Made by a program: the position numbers and the translations under genes. From Bacteroidota bacterium (GTDB taxonomy: Bacteria; Bacteroidota; Bacteroidia; AKYH767-A; OLB10): a DNA stretch of 53,401 nucleotides. The notes beneath the pieces are model-generated. The model made no database searches. It was given only the letters and a program-made list of their open reading frames with translations, and was not told the DNA's origin. Shown here piece by piece: positions 34,445 to 42,040 of this stretch. How positions within the stretch are numbered: the first letter of the stretch is position 1; every line of letters starts with the position of its first letter. The DNA lies in the NCBI GenBank assembly GCA_018268195.1, contig JAFDWZ010000011.1, positions 1 to 53,401 on the forward strand, written 5' to 3'.

Positions 34445-35731
34445 ATGATTGTAATCATGAAACCACTGGCAGAACGAATGAGGCCTCAAAAGATGAATGA
34501 ATATTTCGGGCAAGAACATTTAGTTGGAGATGGTGAGATTCTCCGAAAATCTATTGAGACGGGGCATTTACCGAGTATGATATTATGGGGACCTCCGGGA
34601 ACAGGTAAAACCACACTGGCAAATATTCTTGCAGGTGAGTCAGGGAAAAAAATTTTTATGCTTAGCGCTATCAACAGTGGAGTAAAAGACATAAGAGAGG
34701 TGATACAGCAAGCAGAAAATCTGCAAAAAGACAACGGACAGCAATCGGTGTTATTCATTGACGAGATACATCGGTTTAGCAAATCGCAACAAGACTCCTT
34801 ATTGGGTGCTGTTGAACGCGGTGTGTTTACACTCATCGGTGCCACTACAGAAAATCCATCCTTTGAAGTTATTTCACCTCTGCTTTCACGCTGTCAGGTA
34901 TTTGTTTTGAAATCGTTAACAGCAGAACATCTGAAAAAAATTATAGACCATGCGTTGCAAAGTGATGAATATTTAAAAAACATAAATGTTGAAATCCGTG
35001 AATATGATGCAATGCTCCGCTTAAGCGGAGGCGATGCCCGTAAGCTTTTAAATCTTTTGGAAATAGTGATACAATCTCATTCCACAAAAGATAAGTTGAT
35101 ATTGGATAATGCACTGGTGGAAAAAACCATAAAGCAAAAAATTGCGCTTTATGATAAAGCAGGTGAGCAACACTATGACATTATCTCTGCGTTTATAAAA
35201 TCTATCAGAGGTAGCGATCCCAATGCCGCAGTTTACTGGCTTGCACGAATGATAAATGGTGGTGAAGACCCGTTGTTTATTGCGAGAAGAATGCTCATTT
35301 TAGCATCTGAAGACATTGGCAATGCCAATCCCAATGCATTGCTCATAGCAAATCAATGTTTTGATGCAGTAAATAAAATCGGATTTCCTGAATGCAGAAT
35401 TATTTTGTCGCAGGCTTGTATATATTTAGCATGTTCGGCAAAAAGCAACGCTTCGTATATGGCCATAGAAGAAGCATTGGCAATGACGCAGCAAACAGGA
35501 GATTTATCTGTGCCCTTAAGTATAAGAAATGCGCCCACCCAACTTATGAAAGAACTTGGATATGGCCATGATTACAAATATGCTCATGCACATGCAAACA
35601 ACTTTGCCGAACAGGAATTTCTGCCTGACAAAATCAGCAGCACAAAATTTTATGAACCCGGAAATAATGCCCGCGAAAAAGAAATGCGTGAATTTCTGAA
35701 AACAAGATGGGGGAAAAAATACGGGTATTAG
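34445..35731 (+). CDS. rarA: Replication-associated recombination protein A (AAA ATPase)
   Basis: RarA (MgsA/WRNIP1 family) acts at stalled or gapped replication forks. The 428-residue product has a Walker A (GPPGTGKTT, 49-57), a Walker B (LFIDEIHRF, with Asp106 and Glu107), a sensor 1 in GATTENPSFEV and the C-terminal tetramerisation region with SDPNAAVYWLARMINGGEDPLFIARRMLILASEDIG. The Met at codon 5 (34457) gives MKPLAERMRPQ, the usual family start, and may be the real initiation codon. The 3' end overlaps the convergent response-regulator gene by 4 nt. Confidence 0.94.
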   Translation: MIVIMKPLAERMRPQKMNEYFGQEHLVGDGEILRKSIETGHLPSMILWGPPGTGKTTLANILAGESGKKIFMLSAINSGVKDIREVIQQAENLQKDNGQQSVLFIDEIHRFSKSQQDSLLGAVERGVFTLIGATTENPSFEVISPLLSRCQVFVLKSLTAEHLKKIIDHALQSDEYLKNINVEIREYDAMLRLSGGDARKLLNLLEIVIQSHSTKDKLILDNALVEKTIKQKIALYDKAGEQHYDIISAFIKSIRGSDPNAAVYWLARMINGGEDPLFIARRMLILASEDIGNANPNALLIANQCFDAVNKIGFPECRIILSQACIYLACSAKSNASYMAIEEALAMTQQTGDLSVPLSIRNAPTQLMKELGYGHDYKYAHAHANNFAEQEFLPDKISSTKFYEPGNNAREKEMREFLKTRWGKKYGY

Positions 35732-36786
35732 TTTTTCAACTCTCTTAATTTTTTCTCATTCAGAAGAACGATTTTTCCTTCTTTAACTTCTATAAGTTTT
35801 TCTTCTTTAAAATCGCTTAAAGTACGTATGAGTGATTCGGTTGCCGTGCCTACAATATTAGCTAAGTCTTCGCGAGAGATGGACATGCTGAACGGTTCTG
35901 ACTCCTTCGTTTTGTATTTTTCTGAAAGTAATACCAATGCTTCTGCAACTCGTTTACGCACTGAACTGTAGGCAAGTTCAATCAAACTGTCTTGCTGATC
36001 GGTAAGTGTCTGGTTGAGTATCATCAAAAACCGTCTTGCTATTTCACGATTCGAGTATAACAAGTTCAGAAAATCTTCTTTGGGGATAAAAACTACTTCA
36101 GAATCTTCAAGTGCCTGTGCGCTTTCAAGGTAGTCTTTGTCTTCAATGAGAGAGGTGAAACCAAAAAAGTCGCCAACCTTCAGCAAGGATGTAATAAGTT
36201 CCTTGCCATAAGTATGACTTTTAAATAATTTTATTTTTCCATGGCTGACATAATACATCCCTCTTGGATAATCGCCTTCTTTATAGATATTTTCCTTCTT
36301 CTTATACGTGCGGGTTTTTTTATTTTCAAGAAAGCTCTGCATAGCATTCTTTCCTCCTACTTCACCTATGAATGCAGTAAGTCCGTCAATATCCTTGGTG
36401 TATTCTTTCTTTATCGCTTCTGATTTCTTTAGGCGGCTTTCTACAGCATTCAACAGCTCGCTCTTGTCAAAGGGCTTGGTGATATAGTCATCAGCTCCCA
36501 TTTCCATGCCTTTGCGCATTTCACCTCTTTCCGTTTTAGCTGTGAGAAAAATAAATGGTATGACAGCCGTTTCGGGGTTTTTAGACAACAAATGCAACAC
36601 GCCATAGCCATCTAAAACAGGCATCATAATATCACAAATAATCAAATCCGGCTTCTGTCTTTGAACTTCTTCCACACCTTTTTTTCCATCTGCAGCAGTT
36701 ATTACAGTGTAGCCACCCAATTCGAGTATTTCGGCTGTGTTTTCTCTAACTTCTTTGTTATCTTCTATTAATAATATCCGCGTCAT
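35728..36786 (-). CDS. Response regulator fused to a CRP/FNR-type transcription factor
   Basis: The 352-residue product joins three parts. A receiver domain covers about 1-120, with acidic pocket, phosphate-accepting Asp52 (IICDIMMPVLDG) and Lys104 (DDYITKPF). A cyclic-nucleotide-binding-like domain covers about 150-265 (EGDYPRGMYYVSHGKIKLFKS, LKVGDFFGFTSLIED). A Crp-type winged helix follows (SISREDLANIVGTATESLIRTLSDFKEEKLIEV). Phosphorylation and possibly ligand binding would both control DNA binding. No histidine kinase gene is adjacent. The FNR-type cysteines for an iron-sulfur cluster are not seen, so direct oxygen sensing is unlikely. Confidence 0.9.
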   Translation of the reverse strand: MTRILLIEDNKEVRENTAEILELGGYTVITAADGKKGVEEVQRQKPDLIICDIMMPVLDGYGVLHLLSKNPETAVIPFIFLTAKTERGEMRKGMEMGADDYITKPFDKSELLNAVESRLKKSEAIKKEYTKDIDGLTAFIGEVGGKNAMQSFLENKKTRTYKKKENIYKEGDYPRGMYYVSHGKIKLFKSHTYGKELITSLLKVGDFFGFTSLIEDKDYLESAQALEDSEVVFIPKEDFLNLLYSNREIARRFLMILNQTLTDQQDSLIELAYSSVRKRVAEALVLLSEKYKTKESEPFSMSISREDLANIVGTATESLIRTLSDFKEEKLIEVKEGKIVLLNEKKLRELKN

Positions 36787-36808
36787 TATCAGTTATAATT
36801 TTTCAAGA

Positions 36809-36816
36809 CAAATATA
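36809..36816 (-). promoter_or_regulatory. -7 promoter element TATATTTG of the response-regulator gene
   Basis: On the minus strand TATATTTG matches TAnnTTTG and lies 22 nt before the ATG at 36786. No -33 TTTG stands at 19-21 nt. Confidence 0.4.
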
Positions 36817-36931
36817 GGGTGTAAATTGAAACTGAGATTCTAATTTCTGTAATATAATCGAGTTGTTTTGCCGTTAAACAGCCTACTTCACGAACGGTGA
36901 AAGTCATATTGTTTCCATTAGCAAGACTTCT

Positions 36932-37717
36932 TTATTTCAAGAGTATCTTAGCCAGAAAATCTTTCATGTCGTCCCACGACTTTTTATCGGCAGTTGCATT
37001 GTAAGTAATCGGCATGTTAAATTTTTTACCTATTTCGGTGGCTGCAGGATTGGTAAATGCATGTGTAGCATCAGGATAATCAATAAATGTAAGGTCGGCA
37101 TGAGCTTTATTCATCTCCTCTTTAAACTTTGCAATTGATTCAGATGAAACAAACTTATCACTAGCGCCATTACAAACAAGTATCTTCGATTTAACATCTC
37201 CTTTTGGCGAATCACCTTCCAGTCCGCCATGAAAACTAACTACTGCTTTGAAAGGCATACGCAACTTTGCTGCATTCAGAACCATACTGCCACCAAAACA
37301 ATAACCTATTGCTGCCATATTGTTTACATCAGCCATCGGGAAATCTTTTAACTTATCTATTGCTGCCTGAATCCGCTCTTCCATTAATGCTGAATTGCTA
37401 TAAATTTTTGTGGAATATTCCTGAGCTTCTTGAGGAGTAGTTGCAATAATTCCGTTTCCATACATATCTACAGCAAAAGCAAAATATCCAAGTGATGCAA
37501 GCATGTTAGCGCGCATTTGTACATAATCATTACAACCCCACCATTCATGAATAATCAGCACAACCGGCATTTTGCTCTTGTGTGCATCATAAGCCACGTA
37601 GCCCTTGCAGGTTACATCACCTGATTTATACTCCACCTGTTTTGCTTCGTTATGTGCCATTATCCGGGCACTCAATAATGTGAACACTATCACGACAAAA
37701 ATTTGCTTAACTTTCAT
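36932..37717 (-). CDS. Exported dienelactone hydrolase-family protein
   Basis: The 261-residue alpha/beta hydrolase has a signal peptide (IFVVIVFTLLSARIMA). The catalytic triad is Cys140 in GYCFGGSM, Asp187 in CNGASDKFV and His219 in DATHAFTNP. The nucleophile is Cys, as in true dienelactone hydrolases, but exported members in Bacteroidota probably do not act on chlorocatechol products; the substrate is unknown. A TATATTTG sequence (37736-37743) 18 nt upstream could give it its own promoter, separate from the scpA group. Confidence 0.87.
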   Translation of the reverse strand: MKVKQIFVVIVFTLLSARIMAHNEAKQVEYKSGDVTCKGYVAYDAHKSKMPVVLIIHEWWGCNDYVQMRANMLASLGYFAFAVDMYGNGIIATTPQEAQEYSTKIYSNSALMEERIQAAIDKLKDFPMADVNNMAAIGYCFGGSMVLNAAKLRMPFKAVVSFHGGLEGDSPKGDVKSKILVCNGASDKFVSSESIAKFKEEMNKAHADLTFIDYPDATHAFTNPAATEIGKKFNMPITYNATADKKSWDDMKDFLAKILLK

Positions 37718-37755
37718 AGTCTATAAATTTTGTATCAAATATAATGAGAATGAAA

Positions 37756-37968
37756 CTATTTTTTCAGGTCGTTATCATCTTTCTTACTGAAATAATAGAC
37801 TATACCTCCAATTATCAGCAGCGAAAAAAACAAATTGGTTCCCAGCCACAGATAATCGTTTGAATCGAGAGGTTTGCCATTATTTTTCTTTATAAAAAGA
37901 AGTATGGATAATCCCATCCCGATTGATAATGAAATGAAAACGAGAAAAATTCTTCTTCTGTTGGTCAT
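37756..37968 (-). CDS. Small two-helix membrane protein of unknown function
   Basis: The 70-residue product has a basic start (MTNRRR) and two membrane segments (IFLVFISLSIGMGLSILLFI and WLGTNLFFSLLIIGGIVYYF), with charged ends (KKDDNDLKK). It begins 6 nt after the flippase-like gene on the same strand and so probably belongs to the scpA unit. No family is recognised. Confidence 0.65.
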   Translation of the reverse strand: MTNRRRIFLVFISLSIGMGLSILLFIKKNNGKPLDSNDYLWLGTNLFFSLLIIGGIVYYFSKKDDNDLKK

Positions 37969-37974
37969 GATAAT

Positions 37975-39036
37975 TTAAAATATACGTTTAACAAGCCGCT
38001 CTCTGATCCATCGCGGCAAAATAAATGCTCCTACAATAAGATATGGGTAATAACTAATCAGTCGCCAAAGAATACCCAGAGTTGGGGCCAATCCCTTATG
38101 AATAAACTCTCCGAGGAAATCAGTAAACATTACTTCGGCAATGCCGCTACCGCCAGGTGTTGGGCTGAGCAGGATAATTATTCCCATAACAACCTGTTTG
38201 GCATAAACAATTAAATCAGCCAAAGGAGTTTGTCCATGAAAGGCATGTATCAGGCAATTGACAATGGAATATCGAGCTGTCCACGAAGCGAAAGTTGCAA
38301 GCAGCGATATTCCCCAGTATTTTAAATTCTTATCACGCAATCCGTTGGAAGCAATAATCAACTGATCACCGGTGGTTACTGCGCCTTTTCTGAATCGTTT
38401 TAAAAAACCGATGGAGCAAACTCCCACCAACAGTTTTTTAATGAAATAAGGATTTATGAATAATGCATACGCGATAAAAATTTTATAGGCAAGGATGATA
38501 AAATACACTACCCAAAACGAATAGTATATACTGTTTCCGAAAGCGGTTTGGCCAACACTGACTCCTGAAAACAATGCTTGTTTACCCACCATAAAATAAA
38601 CTAATGGCGCCATCACAGCAAGAAATATTCCATCGAGGAATGATGAAAATGTAATAGTAGTTATACTCTTTCCCAGATTAATCCCTTCGCGATTGAGAAT
38701 AAAAATGGCAAAGACAAACCCTCCTCCGATAATTCCGGGAGCTAAGGCCGAAGAAAACTCCCAAAGCATAATGACAATAAAACTGCGGTACCAGTTTAAC
38801 TCGTTATCGGTAAGCACTCTAATACGAACCATATAAGCAAAGTCGCGCACAAAAACTGATACACCGGCAAGTATCATCCAAAATGTACTATGCCATGTCC
38901 AGTCTATCTGACTGAATGCCTCTCTGTCAAATTGTGAATAAAACAGCCATGCTGTTACGGTAAAGCCAATGAGTAAAGGCCAAATTATTTTTTTGGGATT
39001 CAGTTTATGCAGAACATCTTTGCCATCAATCTGCAT
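37975..39036 (-). CDS. Lysylphosphatidylglycerol synthetase-like membrane protein (UPF0104)
   Basis: The 353-residue product has about eight membrane segments and the family features SSALAPGIIGGGFVFAIFILNREGINLGKSITTITFSSFLD and LLSPTPGGSGIAEVMFTDFL. It corresponds to the flippase half of MprF and lacks the soluble lysyl-transfer domain, as free-standing UPF0104 members do; moving a lipid across the inner membrane is the likely role. Its start overlaps the end of scpA by 11 nt, indicating coupled translation, which is an unexpected partner for a chromosome-segregation gene. Confidence 0.85.
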   Translation of the reverse strand: MQIDGKDVLHKLNPKKIIWPLLIGFTVTAWLFYSQFDREAFSQIDWTWHSTFWMILAGVSVFVRDFAYMVRIRVLTDNELNWYRSFIVIMLWEFSSALAPGIIGGGFVFAIFILNREGINLGKSITTITFSSFLDGIFLAVMAPLVYFMVGKQALFSGVSVGQTAFGNSIYYSFWVVYFIILAYKIFIAYALFINPYFIKKLLVGVCSIGFLKRFRKGAVTTGDQLIIASNGLRDKNLKYWGISLLATFASWTARYSIVNCLIHAFHGQTPLADLIVYAKQVVMGIIILLSPTPGGSGIAEVMFTDFLGEFIHKGLAPTLGILWRLISYYPYLIVGAFILPRWIRERLVKRIF

Positions 39037-39799
39037 GGGTAAATAAATCCTGTGGTTTGGTCAGTGAAAAATTATTAAACCCTTCTCCAATGTGAATAGC
39101 CACTTCACGTGCCTGAAGCAAATCGAGCAAGGCAAGAAAAATAAATACGGCATGAATACGGCTGGTGCACTCTTCAAATAATTCTTCGAAAGAAACTTTC
39201 TTACCGGTATTGATTTTTTTGAATACCCGTTCTTTTTCATCTTCTATCGTAAACGGATACTGCACAACGGTATGTTTCAGTTCAAGTTGTGCATTTTCGA
39301 ACCGCTGCAATACACGCTGATAAGCAGAGATAAGCTTAAACAAGGTAAGTTGGTGCAATTCACTGCTGAATCCACTGCTATCGGTAACCACTGCAATTTT
39401 AGCGGCTTCTTTGGCAACGTTTCCTCTTTGAAATTTCATGGCACGTTCTTCTTCCATGTACCTGAACTCTTCCGCTGCTGCCTTGTACTTTTTATACTCA
39501 AGTAATTGCTGCACTAAATCATGACGTGGATCCACTTCATTGCCCTGTTCATCTATTTGCGGACGAGGCAACAGCATTTTAGCCTTTATTCGCATGAGTG
39601 TGCTGGCTACAAGAATAAATTCTGCTGCTACTTCAATATTCAGCGACTGCAAGTTATGTATATAACTGAGAAAGTCGTTAGTGATTTTAGAAATCGGTAT
39701 ATTATGAATGTCTAACTCATCGCGTTCAATAAAAAACAACAATAAGTCAAACGGCCCTTCGAATGCCGGAAGTTTTACCTCAAAAACATCTGATGACAT
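39026..39799 (-). CDS. scpA: Segregation and condensation protein A
   Basis: ScpA is the kleisin subunit that bridges SMC heads in the bacterial condensin. The 257-residue product opens with the family signature FEVKLPAFEGPFDLLLFFIERDELDIHNIPISKITNDFLSYI, has MRIKAKMLLPRP in the middle and ends with a winged-helix part (FIFLALLDLLQAREVAIHI). scpB is not in the window. The gene leads a unit with the flippase-like gene and a small membrane protein. Confidence 0.94.
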   Translation of the reverse strand: MSSDVFEVKLPAFEGPFDLLLFFIERDELDIHNIPISKITNDFLSYIHNLQSLNIEVAAEFILVASTLMRIKAKMLLPRPQIDEQGNEVDPRHDLVQQLLEYKKYKAAAEEFRYMEEERAMKFQRGNVAKEAAKIAVVTDSSGFSSELHQLTLFKLISAYQRVLQRFENAQLELKHTVVQYPFTIEDEKERVFKKINTGKKVSFEELFEECTSRIHAVFIFLALLDLLQAREVAIHIGEGFNNFSLTKPQDLFTHAD

Positions 39800-39865
39800 G
39801 TGTTCCTAAATGCCTGGTTTTAATCTCCTCAAAGAAACGAAAAAAAAAGCAGTTTTGCAGCATTA

Positions 39866-39900
39866 AAAGAAGCCGGAATCTGTTTTACTCCGGCTTCTTT
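39866..39900 (-). terminator. Strong hairpin terminator of the SGNH-PKD gene
   Basis: AAAGAAGCCGGA (39866-39877) and TCCGGCTTCTTT (39889-39900) are perfect 12-bp complements around an 11-nt loop. On the minus strand the stem is followed by TAATG after its own TTTT end. It lies 23 nt after the stop of the secreted SGNH gene and upstream of scpA. Confidence 0.8.
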
Positions 39901-39922
39901 GTTTTACCTATATTTCAAGGCT

Positions 39923-41203
39923 TTATTGTGCTGTTTTACTAAACACAGAAATTTGCTTTTTGTAACCTGAATGTAAGCCACGCGCCATGTACATGCCTGC
40001 AGGTAAGGTGCGTATATCCACAGAGGTCGAATTCGCTTTATCAGCGGAAACAGGGTATGTCATTACGATGCGACCTGTGAAATCCAAAATCTGTATTTCC
40101 TGCAGAAAATCAGAAGATGAGATATATAAAATGTCGTTAGCAGGATTCGGATAAATGACAAAATCCGGATTAACTGACAATTGCTGCATTGCCGTAGCAG
40201 TAATAGTTATAGTAACATAGATAGAATCAGTACGAGTGCAGCTGTCGCTTGCAATTAATTGTACGGTGTAACTACCCGGTGCAGCAAAAGTATGCGTTGG
40301 GGATGCAGCTGTTGATGATTGCCCGTCACCAAAATTCCAACTGAAGGAAACCGCATTTTGAGAGGTGTTAGTAAAGTTTACATTATTTCCATTCACACTG
40401 TAAGTAAATGCAGCATTCACCATAGGAGCAAAACGATACCAAAAGTTGAGACTATCGGCAACTACTGCTTTGGCAACCGACTTAATGGTGTCGGCATCGG
40501 CAGGTGCAACAGTATAGTTATATGGAGCTATCTGAGGGTTCTTTCCAAACATGACTGCATAAAAAGTACATGCAGCAGCAAAAGAGCCATTATTATTAGG
40601 ATGGCTGTTATCACTTGAATATAAATCAATGGAAGAATTTTCGTCAATGATTTTATGCCACACTCTTGCTACAGGGGAAATGCCTGAACCGTTATTCTGG
40701 GCCATGATGGTATAACGCAATTGCAGCAAACTGTCCATGCCTTCATAAGTACAGATGGGTGGATAACTTGCGCAGTTTGATGCATCGCCAAATTTCCTGC
40801 CCCATGTCATAAAAAACAAAGTAGTAGCACAGGGATTGTATGCTTTTATGACGCTATCCAGTTCATGAGCGTAAGGATATACCTGACTCACAACCTGCGG
40901 TTCTGGAAATGCAGGTAGCTGACTTTGTTCCTGCAGCACCACATAATCCCAGTTGCCGGCCTGAATAAGACCGATGCTGGTAGCATTGGTTGAGTGCATC
41001 TGAAAAGTATATCCACCGGGAGCATTTTTACTGTAGATAAGAGTATCGCCAGCAGAGAGTGCAAGTTGTTTAACAATTTCAGGCAGGTTGTTTACATCGG
41101 TATAACTGTTACCAAGAAATAATGCACGTTTTTTAGTCTGAGCTTTGATGTTGAAGGTAATACTGCATAACATGCATAATATGAATATTGACTTTGTTTT
41201 CAT
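39923..41203 (-). CDS. Secreted SGNH hydrolase-like protein with PKD domain and type IX sorting tail
   Basis: The 426-residue product has a signal peptide (SIFILCMLCSITFNIKAQ). The first domain carries ALFLGNSYTDVNNLP (Ser in block I) and SSDNSHPNNNGSFAAA (Asp and His of DxxH), with WDYVVLQEQSQLPAF between, like SGNH esterases. A PKD domain follows (about 265-335: FTNTSQNAVSFSWNFGDGQSSTAASPTHTFAAPGSYTVQLIA). The end is a type IX sorting domain (VIYPNPANDILYISS, LDFTGRIVMTY, LPAGMYMARG). It should be exported to the cell surface or medium as a carbohydrate or ester hydrolase. A TAATTTTG box (41227-41234) lies 23 nt upstream. Confidence 0.88.
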   Translation of the reverse strand: MKTKSIFILCMLCSITFNIKAQTKKRALFLGNSYTDVNNLPEIVKQLALSAGDTLIYSKNAPGGYTFQMHSTNATSIGLIQAGNWDYVVLQEQSQLPAFPEPQVVSQVYPYAHELDSVIKAYNPCATTLFFMTWGRKFGDASNCASYPPICTYEGMDSLLQLRYTIMAQNNGSGISPVARVWHKIIDENSSIDLYSSDNSHPNNNGSFAAACTFYAVMFGKNPQIAPYNYTVAPADADTIKSVAKAVVADSLNFWYRFAPMVNAAFTYSVNGNNVNFTNTSQNAVSFSWNFGDGQSSTAASPTHTFAAPGSYTVQLIASDSCTRTDSIYVTITITATAMQQLSVNPDFVIYPNPANDILYISSSDFLQEIQILDFTGRIVMTYPVSADKANSTSVDIRTLPAGMYMARGLHSGYKKQISVFSKTAQ

Positions 41204-41231
41204 TTCAATTAATGATTTTTCGTATACAAAA

Positions 41232-41903
41232 TTATTTTGTCCAGGATACGGTTTTAACTGATGGAATTTCCTTGAGATTGTTTAATATCTCCTCTATTTC
41301 TATCTGATCATAGTTGTCAAACATGAGTAAAAATGTGTTTCCGGACTCTCCTTTATCAAGAGAAAATGATTTTATTTTTATACTGCTTTCTTTCAGAAAT
41401 AAATTCATCAGTTCATTGATATTAATTTCTGTTCCGGTAGAAATGCGAAGAACCTTTTCTTTGAATTTTTCCTCAAATTTATTTTCTAAAGGTTTTAAAG
41501 CCCAAAGAATAATTAAAGCAATTACTGTAGTTATTGCAGCAGCAAAATACATACCTCCACCTGTTGCCAGGCCAATGGCAGCAACGGTCCAAAGGCCGGC
41601 AGCTGTAGTAAGCCCATGCACGGTTCCCTGTTTCATAAACAATATGGTTCCTGCACCTATAAATCCTATTCCGCTGACTACTTGTGCCGCCACCCGTGAC
41701 GGGTCGAGCACAACATTGTCATGACCTAATATATCAGCAAAACCAAATGCCGAAACAATCATTATTAAACAGGAACCTACACATACCATCATGTGAGTAC
41801 GCAATCCTGCTGTCCAATTTTTTCGTTCTCTCTCCAAACCTATGAAAGCTCCAAAAAGAGATGCTACGGACAATCGAATTAATATTTCAGAATAACTTAG
41901 CAT
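41232..41903 (-). CDS. MgtC/SapB family membrane protein
   Basis: The 223-residue product has four or five membrane segments and the family motif GAFIGLERERKNWTAGLRTHMMVCVGSCLIM, then DPSRVAAQVVSGIGFIGAGTI. A cytoplasmic tail of about 80 residues resembles an ACT-like domain. MgtC proteins are linked to growth at low magnesium and to ATP-synthase control in pathogens; this member's role is not known. It lies downstream of the metal ATPase gene on the same strand with a gap of 137 nt, so shared regulation is possible but not shown. Confidence 0.88.
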   Translation of the reverse strand: MLSYSEILIRLSVASLFGAFIGLERERKNWTAGLRTHMMVCVGSCLIMIVSAFGFADILGHDNVVLDPSRVAAQVVSGIGFIGAGTILFMKQGTVHGLTTAAGLWTVAAIGLATGGGMYFAAAITTVIALIILWALKPLENKFEEKFKEKVLRISTGTEININELMNLFLKESSIKIKSFSLDKGESGNTFLLMFDNYDQIEIEEILNNLKEIPSVKTVSWTK

Positions 41904-42040
41904 GATAACTTTTAAATTAAGGTAAATACTGTCATAATTTTATATTGAAATGTAATAGTCATAAAACAATTGATTACCCTAAAAGTTGATTACATTAAAA
42001 ACTATGCAAATTTAACTGAATTAACCATGCACTATCTGAT

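Noticed and set aside
36890..36910. Short inverted repeat downstream of the dienelactone hydrolase gene as terminator
   Set aside because: Stem is only about 5 bp and no T-run follows on the relevant strand.
41314..41724. 136-codon plus-strand frame opposite the MgtC-like gene
   Set aside because: Antisense shadow of a well-supported membrane protein; product shows no domain.
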